A stretch of 64,000 nt of DNA from Sycobia sp. Sy_11 (GCA_018907035.1 JACCIC010000003.1:6544001-6608000), one strand, 5' to 3'; numbered from the stretch's first letter, positions 24,151-37,390 are shown. Notes: generated from the letters alone by a model not told the origin. Program-made: numbers and translations.

Positions 24151-24900
24151 ATTACCAACGGGCGTGCGATCAGACGAGACACATAACAGTGCGCCGCTCT
24201 CGAAGTCGTGTACTCGATCGCCTATCGATAGTCAATGGTCCCGGGCCAGCCTTCGCCTCCCGTCACGCCTCCCCCCCCCCTCCTATAGCGTCCGCCGTCC
24301 GATTCGGACGTCAAGTAACGCAATTACGACAACGTCCGTCGACAACTCCTTCCGATCTTCAAGTTCGTGTAGCCTACCCATACCCCCTCTTCTTCACCCG
24401 TGCGCCCCTTATACTATACCTCTCTCCAAACCTCGTTGTCACTCGTCCTGGGGGGAGGGTGGGTGCGACCTGGCGGATACTATACTGAGTTAGCTGGCGA
24501 GAGAAAGAGGGTATAATAGGTCAGACTGGCGTTGACCGACAGCTCTTCTATGTGTGTGTGTGTGTGTGCGTGTGCGTGTGCGCGCGTGTGTATGTGTCTT
24601 CCTTTACCTCCCGTCCCAACCTCGTTCTCTCTCCTCCGTCTCCTTCTACTCGTCCTCGTCCTCTCTGGCAAGTAATTGGCTGGCCGTCCTAACCGTAGAA
24701 GCTAATACCAGAAGCCCGAGGAATGAACGAGACCCGGGCCCAGCGGTGGCACTGCACTGCTTCATTACGCAAATTGACCGAGCGTTAAGTGGGCTGTAGC
24801 GACGGCCGCGGCGGCGGCGCGGCGGCCGAAAACCGCCACTTACGACTCTCGATGCGTCTCTAGCCCCCCCCCCCCACTGGCCCAAGACCGATGACGAAGT
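24150..24900. other. GC-rich island with TG tract and C-homopolymers
   Basis: CpG- and C-rich DNA with a TG/CG tract at 24,551-24,596, a GCGGCGGCGCGGCGG-type patch near 24,810 and a C-run near 24,865. Open frames on both strands lack recognisable motifs. It is a plausible regulatory island. Confidence 0.45.
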
Positions 24901-26600
24901 CTTTTGAAGCGAATTTCGTATATCTATTTTTGATAGGGATTTTTCGTTTTTGGCATACGCTCTCGATTTCACCGATGCACTTTGAGTCACCCAGATACGA
25001 ATTTGCTCTTAAGACCGTAAATTTAATAAGGTGATCTTCTTATAGGTTTTTGGTTTTTAATGGGCCCGAATTTTGCTAGCGGAGTCCAGAAAGACTAAGA
25101 ACTTTGTTCTAAAATTTTCATAAAATAAAAAAATACGGGTAAAGTATTAATTATTATTTGTAAAATAGCACTTGATGCTTTGTGTAGAATGAAACATAAA
25201 GTACTCAAATCTGTGCACTTTTTTTTCGTTTTTACTCAGCTTCTAAATAAAATATCTGGTAATATTATTCTTAATTACAAAATATTCTATGAAATTGACA
25301 CACAATCTAATTTGAATTTCCCATTGCTGTGTGAGTCTATGCTCTAATATCGAAGTACTTAGATTGTGCTTGTTTAGCTTCCAGGTTAGAAGGCTTATTA
25401 TTGATTTCTATCAAACTCACTTCTACATCTTTTCGTTATTGTTTGCATGTTACCTGGGAAATGATATCAACAGCTGAGTGAATCCGAACAGTAAAGGATC
25501 CGTACATATGACAGAATGCAAAGCCATTAATGGTGAAACTTCATTACGTTTATAGCGTTTAAATCATATTTGACATTAAAAATGGCGTTTATTTTCAATA
25601 ATCTGTGAATAATTATTGAAGTATTTTTCGCACCATGACATCGGCTCGGAATACCAAGAAGATGATACGTGGCCAAGTCTTAGATATAGCATACTTGTTT
25701 GACAAATGAAGAAGAGACTACTGCATTAACATTGATGATTTAAAATTTATGATTTGATATATGGGGCGAAATATACTCAAATAGTTAATATATTTAGATA
25801 CCAGATGTAATGCATCGCTATTCTGAAACTGTATTATGTAAATTCCATATATAAAATTACAAAATTTTATATAGTATTACCTCAACCATTTACATGAAAC
25901 TTGCTTAATCATGAAAATTTTAATTTCATTTTTTATTACGATTTGACGAAAATCTATTCTACTAACTATATTGAACTGTATCTATGGATTATACTCAGAA
26001 ATTAAGCAGTGTAACTGATGCATGTCGTTTTTATTCATACAAAAAAATAGATCTTCATTGCATGGGTTATGAGAAAGAAAATAAGTTTCATTGTTATTCA
26101 AATAAAATTTTCTGTCTGCGAGTTTTGAAATTTGATCAAAACTCGTTGTAAAATTTATTTATTTACCAGCGTTTGAGCAACATTCTTTTTAAAGTTATTA
26201 AAAAAGAATGCCTAAAGTCATGACATTAAAATTCTTTATCAATGTGAATTAATCAGGAAATATTTTTTTTTCGATTTCTAGCGAAAAGTTAGCTTAGCTT
26301 TAGAAATTAAACTAACTTTCATCGGCCAAAGTTCAACCTAATTAGAAATCTTGCTCGAAAAGCAGACTCGCTAATTAACAATTTTCGACAATTCCGGTTC
26401 AACATTTCACGCGCAGCTAACTACTATCCTTCGTCCAAACCACTACCAAAGTACTCTCCACTTTCTATATATTAAAAAAAAATATTAATAATAATAACAA
26501 CCAAAAAACGGATATGCATAAGTAAAAGTTGAAAAAAAAACCAGGCAACAGAAGCACAAGCACGACGAGTCATAAAAAATAATAATAAAATAGGCTTTCG
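24900..26600. other. AT-rich non-coding stretch
   Basis: No gene, RNA or repeat of note. Confidence 0.5.
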
Positions 26601-26921
26601 CGGATGCAATTTCACGTGCGCGTGTGCGGCCGCCACGCAGAAGAGGTGCGGAACGCGTTGCAGCGTCCGCCCGGCTACAAGTATTTCAACTTTTCTCATA
26701 TCGTTTCGCGCTCGTTATTACCCCCCGGTCCCGGAGTTATAACGCGCCCGGCCTGCGCCCCCTACCCCTCCCGCGTGCGCGTGGATGAGTAAAATTAATG
26801 GCCTCCCATTTGGAGGCCGCGTGCATTTTCGCGCCGGCGAAAAGTTTGCCGCACTCTCTCTTGCTCTCTCTCTCTCTCTTTCTGTTTTCATCCCTCTTTC
26901 TCTCCATCTCTCTCACTCCAC

Positions 26922-26973
<52 letters not shown>

Positions 26974-27260
26974 CACTCTCTCTCTGTCTCTCATATTCCG
27001 ATCACCTCTTGAAGTCCATACGCAAGTGCGTGCATAAGCGCGCAGATTTATAATTGCGACGGTAGAGCGATGTCAGGCGGTCGACGCGCTGAGAGATGCG
27101 ACAATTCGATGAGTGAAAGAGCAGAAGGGTCGACGCCGCGCTGTGCCTCCGATTCTGTCTTTTTATCGTGCGCCGGAGATACGATTGCTTTGACGAGCGC
27201 GCAAAGTTGCCCTATAACTCCCGACAGTTCGCGGGTATTCTCATAATGGGGGGGGGGGGT
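26600..27260. other. CpG-rich island split by a long CT tract
   Basis: A GC-rich segment contains a small perfect inverted repeat (GGCCTCC...GGAGGCC, about 26,801-26,819). A CT-rich block with its longest pure run at about 26,925-26,970 follows, then further CpG-rich DNA and a G-homopolymer near 27,250. Ser-Leu and Arg-Glu frames are repeat artefacts. Confidence 0.5.
26925..26970. repeat. (CT)n microsatellite
   Basis: A pure CT tract of about 46 bp inside a larger pyrimidine-rich block. Confidence 0.95.
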
Positions 27261-27404
27261 CTCATGTGGATGAATTGAGATATTGCATAATAGAGTACTG
27301 GGCATTGTTTAGACGATATAGCGGACTAGAGTTGGATTCTTATTGACGTCGGTCGAAAACGTATAATCGTGCATTTCTGAGAATCAATTTAGTATTCGCT
27401 TATA

Positions 27405-27490
27405 GGTAATTATAAAATTAATTATTATAAAAATGATGAATTATTATAAAATTAATTATTATAAAAAATTATTATAAAAAAAGGTAATAC
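27405..27490 (+). repeat. short AT-rich tandem repeat
   Basis: Three or four imperfect copies of a TAATTATTATAAAA-like unit. Confidence 0.6.
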
Positions 27491-27786
27491 ATTATAAAAA
27501 TATTTTATTATACGAAGCAGTATTGACTTAAACTATTTATGTTTTCCAACTATCCATTTATGTCCATGAGTCCTCAATCAGGAATTACGTAGATCTCAGA
27601 ACCAACGAGCGCAAAATCACTCCTATAGAGTCGCCTTTCACTTTTTTATAATGTCAAAAATTAGTTGAGGGAAGTGACTAGAAATATTTTTTTAACGGCG
27701 GATTTTAACAAGCGATTCTTTTGAACTCGAGATTTTATTCTGATGCTATGTTTTGATTAGCCAAATAGATTCCTCGTAAATTTAAA

Positions 27787-28008
27787 ATGGAGAAATTTCG
27801 AAAAAAGTTGTATAGTGTCATACCATCGTCAAACACGCGCAAATTAAAAAAAGCCTGTTACCACTTGATGACAAACATCTTTTACTCAAGGACGTTTCAA
27901 GACACCCTTTACGATAGACTAGCCTTTTTGAATCTCAGAGACACTGAAGTCAAACTAAACCGATTCCCGAGAATCTCGGAATTCCAGAAATTTAAAATTC
28001 ATCTTTAA
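27787..28008 (+). CDS. small ORF, unidentified
   Basis: A 73-codon ORF starting at ATG, with mixed non-repetitive composition (for example SSNTRKLKKACYHLMTNIFY and RDTEVKLNRFPRISEF). Unlike most ORFs here it does not run through a microsatellite or CpG island. I recognise no family. There is no obvious promoter or splice signal. It may be a decayed element ORF, a small gene or chance. Confidence 0.15.
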   Translation: MEKFRKKLYSVIPSSNTRKLKKACYHLMTNIFYSRTFQDTLYDRLAFLNLRDTEVKLNRFPRISEFQKFKIHL

Positions 28009-28009
28009 A

Positions 28010-28817
28010 AATGCCTATTAAAGATTTCTTAATTATTTCCACCTATTAACACCGATAGTCGGAACGCAGCAGCGACGACACCTATGTACGACTCCTTGGC
28101 CAATTCTTCACGTGCCTTTACATTTTTTTTCGATCTAACCGGGCTCTATTATCTATACCTCTTACATGCCACATCGTGAAGGAAGATCATCGGTAGAACG
28201 TCGAGGCCCTATCCCAAGAGTCGATCCTCCCATGCGCTTTACATATTCATGAGGCAATAAGGCCACCGCCGATCTTCGGGGGGAATAGAACCATGGGACA
28301 ACAGCCGAAGAATGGAAAGTAGAGACGAACAAGCTAGACTTTGCCCTTCCATGCCGGGCTTCTATACTTCCTCCCATACCCCTCTTCTCGATTTTTCATT
28401 CTTTCTGTCACTATGTCTCTTTCTTGTACTAACACTGTTCATCTTGAGATAGAGCCGCTGCTGAGGATCAAAAGTAGAATTTTCTTATTATTAGTTTTTC
28501 TAAAAATGTGAAGTAGAAAGGATTATACGTATAACTATTTATGCGAGAAATTTTTATAGGATTATGGAAATTGAAAATAAATTATTTTTTGCTTTTAATG
28601 AGATAGAATTACTTTAGAAACGAGTTTTTATTCGCCCAAGTTGTCAGTGCAGAAATTCTCTAGAAAATTCCACAACTTAAATATTATTACTCTGGTTTAC
28701 TGAACTATATTATCTATCTTGTTCCTCGACGATATAGAGATTTTGGACGAGTGTCTTCCTCATGATTCTTGGGGACATTTTTATCGAGTAAATTGTAATT
28801 ATTAAGTTCAAATTATT
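28010..28817. other. non-coding stretch
   Basis: A moderately GC-rich patch (28,040-28,390) without a recognisable exon, then AT-rich DNA leading into a Penelope-derived fragment. Confidence 0.4.
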
Positions 28818-29158
28818 TAGTTTAGCTTAGTTCCTGAGGATAAATCGTAGCGTTTCGCAACGTCGGACACCAAGGTAATTCTAAATTTAAGATAGCGGGG
28901 GCAGTCAGGTTGTCCTTTACTGACATAGAATATTACTTTTATTATTTTTATTTTATTTATTATTTTATTTTTATTTTTATTATTATTTTAGTATTAATTT
29001 TATTTTATTTTTAATTTTTAATATAATTTATTATAGTAATAAGTTTTATTTCAGATTCTACAAGGGTGAACATAAATAAAGACAGTCTGACTGTCATTAT
29101 TTTAACTAATATATTATATTAGAAAGACCGTAAGACAAAAATATTTATTAATTTAAGT
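28818..29158 (+). mobile_element. Penelope-like element 3' region, fragment (copy 3)
   Basis: In element-sense orientation: a TTCCTGAGGATAAATCGTAG box, a TTTCGCAACGTCGGACACC box, AAATTTAAGATAGCGGG, CAGTCAGGTTGTCCTTTACT, a long A/T-rich spacer (28,930-29,050), a TTTCAGATTCTACAAGGGTG box and AAGACAGTCTGACTGTCATT. The terminal AATATATTATATTAGAAAGA and CCGTAAGAC boxes follow. Each box matches the reverse complement of copies 1 and 2. There is no ORF, and the sequence upstream is unrelated, so this is a 5'-truncated copy. Confidence 0.7.
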
Positions 29159-31700
29159 TCAATTAAGATAGAACCGAAATTTATAAATATATCTTGCTTA
29201 ATTAGGTCAATATTGTAATTCTATGTAAGATATTGAGTAATTTACATATAATATGATCATTTTATAGAATACCAACGACGATTTTTCGCACTGCATATAG
29301 TGTAGATAACAACTGACACGATACTATAGCTATCCTTTTATAGAAGAAGTTTATTGGTGTAATTGATTTCATTATACTATGATCGTTGAAATAATTTAAG
29401 AAGATACAAAGAACAAATGAAATTCACGAAAGCTTCGACTCTTTATGATGAATTTTTTCCCTTTTAAGATCCATTGGTTTTTACGATTATATTAAATATA
29501 GTAAACAATGTGTTATTATACTTAGTTAATTATGGACAATTTCAATTTATATTTAATAAATATATATTAAGTTTTGTAGTTTAAAAAATCACTATTAACA
29601 ATGTAGTTTTGATGATAATATTTCTACATCGAATTGCTATGAATGAAAATGCTAATTAATGAGCTAATAAGCATATAAAATAATATATATTCTATTTAAT
29701 CAAGACCAAATTAACATAATACTTATGATATTGCTGCATTATCAGAGAGATTTCAAGAAAGTTTAATTGAGAACCAGTAGTATAATAATGAGGAAAACGT
29801 TATTTTTAGGAAAGTAGGGCAAAAGCCTAAAATATATTAACATTTGCCTAAATAAAAATCAGAGAATTATGAATACTTAGAAAATCAAATTTTTGTATGT
29901 TTGAAGAACTACGCGTGTTTGTGAATAAAAAAAATGAGAAATAATTCTTTGTAAAAGGTCCAGTTTGAAGTAAAAAAATAGCCAGTCTGTACTGTCCAAA
30001 TATTGTCAATATATATCATCACGTGAAATACTATTGGTGATCCCAAATACTGTTACAAAATCTACGGACAAATATCCGAACATGTATCATTTACTGGAAA
30101 CTTCGTTATTTAAATCGAAAACTCTCGAATTTTTTACCTGAAACTTTACTCAATTTTCAACAGCGTGCAATTTCAATTATGAAAATATAAAAATACCTTT
30201 ATAATTGCAGCGTTATCGCCTAGAGTTGGTTCGATAGAGTAAGAATTTTCAGTAGTGCCAGTGGCGGAGTAAGGAAAATAATTGGACTTAGTTTTTTATA
30301 GTTAAACTATAATAAAAGCTATATACTTAAATCTTAGTACTTCGAGGTAACAAAGTATTTACTATTTATTATTAACACTTCCATAAGTAATTTATTACAC
30401 TCGTGTAAACATCTATTAAATTTATCAATAGCTATGTATTTAATATAATTTTCGCACGCTTCCGTTTTCATACTTATATTTAAAAAACGCGTTTTCCGGC
30501 TAGGGAAATCGGAAAAACGAAGCCTGCTGTTCTTCACGTAGCGTCGGGCACCGAGGATCAAGTATCACGGGGTATTTTGCTAGGATAGTAGAGTCTGCAG
30601 GTCTGTGACGGAGCGACACTACTATTCAGGATTCTAGAGAAGCTCGGCCTTTGAGGTTTTGAAGACAGAGTAGCTTTAGGAAGAGGCTAGCTGGAAAGCT
30701 AGTCGCTTTATACAGAGAAATCTAGTCGATCGGTTAATTACGCAGCTGCACAGCTAATTGCGCCGGAAGCCGTTGAAAAATAACAATAGTAACTATAATA
30801 CCGGTCTAAATACGACATTAAAGATACTTACATATTTCTAACGAATTATGCATCATACATATATCATGTTACAATGCATGTTTACAGTAGTAGTTATTCT
30901 ATTTCCATCCAATTTTTCAGATTTTAATCCGGAGATATTATTTTGGTTAAACTTCGGGCTCTTTCAATGCAACGGCTTGCGCGTTTACTGCATCTCTAGT
31001 ACTATGGCGTGGAAGCAAGATACATCTTGACTATGTCAAAGCCCCTTTCCACTCATCCATAACCATAATTTCTGTGTCGGGAAAATTAAATTGTTTTCTA
31101 GCGTGTATACAATTATTCTTTGTTCGGTGTTGGACGCTATCTATCATAAAATAAGAAAGAAGATTAGGTAGTCTCGTCCGATTGCTCGAATATTATTGAT
31201 TAAATTTTCGAGCTACTTATTATAACTTTGATTAAACTATTCTTCGAGAATGTGAAAAGATTTCGAATACTTTAAAGCTACAATAAAATTCCATTCTTCT
31301 TTAATCAAGTCTAAAACTATTAATATTGTTGAGTCTTATTTTTAGAATTAAAAAATAAATAAATAGAATTTAGAGTGTTAAACTTCGTATAGAATTTAAG
31401 AGAAAAAAAGGATACTCCCTTCATAAATCGAGCCGCGAGAAAATTAAAATAGACGAGGTCATATAACAAATAAAAGTAATTTGATGCAGCTGATAAGAAG
31501 TAATAGCACTATATAGAAATCGATGGACGTGAAATCCCATCCGCAATGCTCAATAACTCGCATATTTCTCTATAATGCGAGAAATAACATTAAATCTACC
31601 ATAGAGTCGAAGGTGTGAAAAGAAGAAAAAAAACAGAGAGTTCTCTGGAAGATCTCGGGGAAAGGGTAAAAGATAGCACGCCCATAATGGCTCCGATGTC
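29158..31700. other. AT-rich non-coding stretch
   Basis: No supported gene. A short hairpin (CTAGCT...AGCTAG, about 30,688-30,704) lies in a less AT-rich patch at 30,530-30,770. Confidence 0.45.
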
Positions 31701-31706
31701 GCGCTA

Positions 31707-31756
<50 letters not shown>
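31707..31756. repeat. (TA)n microsatellite
   Basis: About 25 TA units. The 110- and 95-codon minus-strand frames crossing it are Tyr-Ile artefacts. Confidence 0.95.
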
Positions 31757-31762
<6 letters not shown>

Positions 31763-31859
31763 CTGCAAAAGTTCTCCAAAACTAACACGCGTATACGATT
31801 GATGTATATGGTAGCGCAATGGTATATAGTACGGGCGAAAAAGTAAAAAGGGGGCAAGA

Positions 31860-32410
31860 GAGCCGACGAAAGCGATAAACAAATCCGCCGCTCGCTGCTA
31901 CGAAGGCAAAGCCCTCCGGCCGGCGTCGGGCGTAGGGGCGGTACCGAAATAAAAGGAAAACAAAACGGAGAGAGAGCCCAAAGTACCTCGAGCGCTCGTG
32001 TTTATGTGCGCGCGCACATATATGGCTGGGGGAGAGCGCGGGAATAGTGCGATAAATCTAAATTTAGCCGGGACATCGCACGCGGATATGCAAAACGCCA
32101 AATCTCCCGGCAATTTTCCGGGGTGCGCCTAAGACGCGCAGAAGCAAAAACCTCGCGCCCGCGATACATCACAATAATGCGCGGGAGCTTGTCATTCCTG
32201 CGCATCGGTGTATGGGCAGATACATTAGCCGCATATATATACATGCGTGGTTGAGCATAGAAAAGAGCTAAGGGGCCCGGGTTAAAGGGGGGAGAAATAA
32301 AAAGTTGAGGAATGGCTGCTCTTGCAAATGCTTCCCGAACGAACAGGGATAGACGCATCGGCCGACCGATCGATCGATTGATCGCATCACTCGCTGCCAG
32401 GATCCACGGG

Positions 32411-32450
<40 letters not shown>
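31860..32450. other. GC/CpG-rich island ending in a (TG)n tract
   Basis: CpG-rich DNA with overlapping minus-strand frames that share no known domain. A (TG)n tract at 32,412-32,449 closes it. Confidence 0.45.
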
Positions 32451-32453
<3 letters not shown>

Positions 32454-33900
32454 CTTAAGTCGTTTCTTCCCATCGCTTATTACGTCCGGGCCTTTTTGCC
32501 GATTTGGGTCGAGGTGGATTGTTGCATTAAAAGCCGGATTTAAGAAAGCATTTAAAACCTAGGCGAGATATCATTTATCTTCGTTTCCGTACTGGCTTGA
32601 AATTGGGCTCTATTCTTATCCGTGTAGTTTATTCGATATTGATTTTAACTTGTAATTGCAATTATTATATTACTGATTAGTGGATTTTTAAGGACTTTTC
32701 AAAATTTATAATCTTTTAGAATGTACATATATGCAGGAAGTTTCAAATTATATATGTATTCGATACATTTTTGACTTACAAATAAAAATCATCTGAGAAA
32801 TGAATGAAAACAAAAATGATTATTTTCGATTCAGTATATTCATATAATATAAATAAATATATATTGTCTGGTATATGCAGAACATGCTTATATAAATTAA
32901 AATCTTTGTAGTGTAAAGGTTGTTCAATTTTGTTAAAATTATTGACAAATATTTATTAAAATTAGACTAAAAGAAAATACGAAAAACACTTTAATTTTCA
33001 TTAGGAAGATCCAAGAATTATATGTGTTTTTATACGAGGTACATATAAGGGAATTTATATTTTAAAGTATGTAGCTTTTATCGCTGGGTATAAGCGTTGA
33101 ACAAACTACTAATGTTATGAATGTAATATAAAAATATTCTTTATTAACTCTACTAAAGTGCTTTCTCCCCTTAATGCGATTAACTTTAGATACATTGCGT
33201 CGACTTCTAGAATTTCAGTGGATGAGCTTTTTCAAATGTAATTACATTTCGTTTTTTTTTTCATTTAATTTTATATAACGCTTCATGAAATAAAATTTAA
33301 TTTGGGAAATAACTTACCAAAGTATTTTCATGAACTGGCACCAGGATTAAATTTCTCCAATATATAAAGCGATGGGGAAGAAATCGATCGAAAGAGAAGC
33401 GACATTGTACGAATAGGAGTTGGTCGAAAAATTTCATAAAATCAGTGCATCTGTAAGGTTTTTAATTAGCTACGTCTACACTTCGTGAAGTACAAGCTGC
33501 GAAAAGCGGTTACAAAAAATATCGAGTATTATCGTCCGAGGCCAAGATATGGATTAATGAAACTGTTCGACAAAAGTTGGGTTGGTCACAGTCAGGCAAG
33601 TAAAATCGTACGAATTCTTCTGAAGCGCTAAATCTAAATTGGAATTCCATAATGTTCCATCGCAATAAATTTCTTCTGATTTAACAGTGGGAAAAATCAG
33701 GATACGTTACATCACGATTCAATTTTATTTATAAATATATGACGACATGTAAAAATACTGTCGTACTTGTCGAAAATTTAAGAAATTTTTTGTTTTTTTC
33801 GGGGAAGTCATAATTATCATCATCGTTAAGATCATGAAAACAACTACAACGTTGCATCGATCAGCAAATTTTTCCAGGACTAAATTAATGTTCGTCACGC
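32450..33900. other. AT-rich non-coding stretch
   Basis: Nothing supported. The stretch 33,360-33,640 is slightly less AT-rich and has fragments of open frame, but no transposase or other motif could be confirmed. Confidence 0.45.
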
Positions 33901-34380
33901 ACCTCCGAAAACTTCATTTGCCATCCATTAATCGCGATCCATTGTGGACGGCTTTACGCAGACGCAACGGCTCGTCTCGTTTCGTTCGGTCGCGCCGACC
34001 ACTCGATCGGCCTTATGATCCAAGCGGGTAACGATAAAAACAAAAATATAGAGACAGATATACGAGGCGGGCTGGGAAAGCGCGCGGGACCAAGGGACGA
34101 GGTCCCGAGACAACGAACTGCCGTTTGTCAACGTCGCGCCGCTGCCTCGGCCGCGGCGCTGCGGGGATACACGTTGCCGGGGCCGACGTCCACGATTCCG
34201 CCACCGAGCGCGGCGGCCCGACGCGTCGCCACGGGGAGGGGGAGGGGGTGGAAGGGAGTAATTAAAACTTCCTTCCGGGCGAATTATTTCGGCGAAAGGG
34301 TGGATTCGCGCCCCGGCGATATTGTTGCAGTAGCCGCTCGCTCACGGTGTCCGAGCCGCCGGCCTCGTTAACCCGCCCTC
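33900..34380. other. GC/CpG-rich island
   Basis: One of the most GC-rich stretches of the window, with several GGCCG and CCGCG steps. A 118-codon Arg/Ala-rich plus-strand frame (34,015-34,371) and minus-strand frames overlap here. They have no domain and are treated as composition artefacts. Confidence 0.45.
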
Positions 34381-34885
34381 CTCCCCTTCAACCTATAGAA
34401 ATAATTAATCGAGCGTGGCCGATTTATTAAAGTTCACGGCTCACCAGTTGGGAACTGTGGCGAGCGAGGACCGAAAACGAACGAGCGATGGGACGGTGTG
34501 CGCAGTGTTCGTTGAGGATTCTTATTTGTTTTTTTTTTTTTTTGGTTTCGGATTTATTACTATTTTTTTATTTAGTCGTCTTCATTTGATGAGTTATTGA
34601 AATAGAAATGTACGAGACGTTCAACACTGTAGTCAGGAGCTCTGTAATAGATAATAAGTTTGTCGTAGATTGGCTTCCTAGATTTACAAATTTTAAGAAA
34701 AATAAATTTGCACAGATGATATCGTTTCTCAATAATATTCAAGATTCTATTTTTAGATAATTATTAATTTTAAAATTTGTTTTGGTTTTAAATATAATTT
34801 ATGAACGTAATGATATACAGTAGCTCTGAAGAAAAGTGATTAATTAGTTTATATGAAATTAAATTCGTGACTGAAGTGGATATTC
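34380..34885. other. AT-rich stretch with T-homopolymer
   Basis: A T-run near 34,530-34,543. No gene recognised. Confidence 0.45.
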
Positions 34886-35240
34886 AGGGGGGAGGCGGGG
34901 GTAGAATTAAATGAACTAGGAACATTAGAAATAAAAATCTATATTTATTGCAGAACGCCGCGAGGCACAAAAAAACCTTCACCCATTGAGTAAAGACAAA
35001 AGCCGTTAAATTACTTACCAACGTCTTACCCGTGAATACACGCAACTAGTTCGATAAACGCACAAACAAGATACTCGCTGTACACTATTAACACCCAACA
35101 CTACTCTCACAAATCACACTTAGATGCGTAAAACTCCCGACGTGAGTATGTAGCTTGAGGAGGCGAATCTCTGAGGCCCAAGGGGAATAAAAGTTCCGAG
35201 CTGACGAATAAATGAGCTAGAAGTTATTCATATATTGTAC
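34886..35240 (-). mobile_element. possible LTR-like fragment
   Basis: Read on the minus strand, this moderately GC-rich block inside AT-rich DNA carries an AATAAA (34,944-34,949) preceded by a GTGCCTCGCGGCGTTCTGC box and followed by a short tail. That order resembles the R-U5 part of an insect LTR retrotransposon, or a transcript 3' end. I cannot see both termini, a target duplication, a primer-binding site or any gag/pol ORF, so it could equally be a 3'UTR. Confidence 0.2.
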
Positions 35241-35244
35241 AGTT

Positions 35245-36600
35245 ATTGTTTCTACATATTTCAATAAAGGAAGTAAATATGACAATTTGTTTAAAAAGTT
35301 AAAAAAGTGTTCTTCAGTGATCTTAATAAATTTAATATTTTTAAAATGAACTTCTAGAAAATCGAACTTCTAAATTGAACTCTTCTAGATTATAATAAAT
35401 AATTTTTTCAGTTATGCTTGCTAGCGCTGTCTAAGCCAATCCGACTGTTTTCACTGTACGTGTGTTCATTCCCCTTTTAACATTTCCACTTGTCATTTCT
35501 GTTTTTATTAAATTCATTCAATAAAAACTAGAACAAATTTACAAGTACAAAATTATTGTTCAATTGTTTAATTATTTACTATTTGAAATGTCAATAATCA
35601 AAAATTTCGAAACGAAAACAAGATCATGAGTATTTATAAAAAGATATCTAATTTAGGATTTCAATGTCAACAAAAACTCTATGCAATTATATACAGTCTT
35701 TACAGCAATTGTATAATGATAAATGTTTTCAGCTTAAAAGTAATATTATATAGACGCCAGAAATTTATCTAAATAAACAGCGCTGCAATAATCATGAATT
35801 GATTTTTATAAATTATATAAAAATTATTAACATCAGTACTTTGATAGAATAAATTACTAATTAATTAAACAAGGATAGCTAAATTGTGAAGCATACATAA
35901 TGATTAATGATGCAAATAAAAGTTCCAAAAACTTGTCGATAATTCACTAATTATAAGAATCTGCAATGTTATTTTATCCGCATCTCCCTGTCTATTATCT
36001 GTATTGACTTCTAAATTAAATATATTATTTTTTAATTATATGAATTATCAAAAGCATCATGAAGTAAAATAATAATTTGTGATTAGTAAAACAGAAAGTT
36101 ACATCATAATAGAACTTACTACAACTTACTATTAGTGTTTTTCAATTCAATAAATATGTTTTAAATTTTCTTACCTAACCTTTAGAATATCATCTCATCT
36201 CCTATTTTCATACTAGTAGAAATATTTTTCTTACAGTTAGTTGCAAAATATTGTTCTTAAAAATATTCAATGCAGAGCTCCGTGATTCAAATTATTGTTC
36301 TTCTTCAGCTTCAGCTTATTAAAATTGTGTCAATTAGAAATATCACAGGTTGAATTATATTCTTAATTAAATTTATTAATTCAACGGCAAACCCGGAACC
36401 TCATTAAATTCAAATTAATATTTAAGCTTCTCGAGCGTTAAAACGGAACAGCCCTCCTCTTTATTCCTTTGCAGCGACAGTATAAGTTTTTCTCACGATC
36501 CTTTGATAAATAGACACTTGAGTTTCATTTAAGTGCAATTGTATAAGCAATTCGCTCGGTTCTTTCACTATTAGTGGCTCGTATTCAATCCTATTTACTC
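35245..36600. other. AT-rich non-coding stretch
   Basis: No gene or element recognised. Confidence 0.5.
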
Positions 36601-36760
36601 GAGCCTCTCGAGGCGCGTAAAACTTTCCAGGCCCGCTCGAGCACGCGACCTGCTCCGCTTTTTCCCATTTACCCTCCGAATGAAAAATCGGAACAGCAAT
36701 GAAACTAAAAAAAAAAACAGCCGAAAAGATCCAACTACCTTCCTAAATCTCTCTTTCTCT

Positions 36761-36816
<56 letters not shown>

Positions 36817-37390
36817 CTATCTCTAGCTATCTATCAGACAAGATTGACCGCGGTTCAAGCCTCGTGATTCGCGATTTCCGCGCGCAAGTTAAATCCCCCT
36901 CATCCCGCCCCCGGTCCGACTCCAGCCACACGTGTCTAGCCGCGCGCTACAAACGTCAAACGTTCAAAGAGTCGTGACGCGCGAGCGAGCCCTGCGGAAA
37001 GCAGGAGAGCCGTTCGGCAGGCCATAGGCGGGGGCCTATATTTACCGCGCAAACATCGCGTTTGTCAGCCTCCCCTTTACCACCACGCCTCCCCCCCCCC
37101 CTCGCACCAACCCAGTTCGTTCTCCACCGATCCCGAGCCCCCGCATGGCCGGCACTGTAGCGCCAACGCCGCGAAGCCGTTCGCGCGAGAAGAGAGAATG
37201 CCGAGCCGTTCGGCACCTCTCTGAGCTGAATTCGAAATGCGACGCGAACGCGTCGTCCCGCGTGGGCAAGCGGCAACTACTTTATCCACCCCCTCTCTCT
37301 TTCGCTCCCTCTCTCTGCCGCTCTGGTTCCAGTCGTCGATGGATTGGCCCCTTTCGTCGTGATCTCTTCTCCTTCAGCTGCATTTTTTTA
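36600..37390. other. GC/CpG-rich island with (CT)n tract
   Basis: A CT tract at 36,749-36,814 is followed by CpG-dense DNA to about 37,390 with a C-homopolymer near 37,090. Overlapping ORFs on both strands are GC-driven and show no domain. Confidence 0.45.
36749..36814. repeat. (CT)n microsatellite
   Basis: A long CT tract with few interruptions. Confidence 0.95.

Noticed and set aside
26737..27037. Ser-Leu and Arg-Glu repeat ORFs
   Set aside because: Translation of a (CT)n/(GA)n microsatellite.
31550..31882. 110-codon and 95-codon minus-strand ORFs
   Set aside because: Both cross the (TA)n tract at 31,707-31,756 and have no other recognisable content.
33360..33640. Possible decayed transposase
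   Set aside because: Short open fragments are present, but there is no confident helix-turn-helix, DDE/DDD motif or terminal inverted repeat.
34015..34371. 118-codon plus-strand ORF
   Set aside because: Arg/Ala/Pro-rich frame in very GC-rich DNA with other frames also open. No motif was found.
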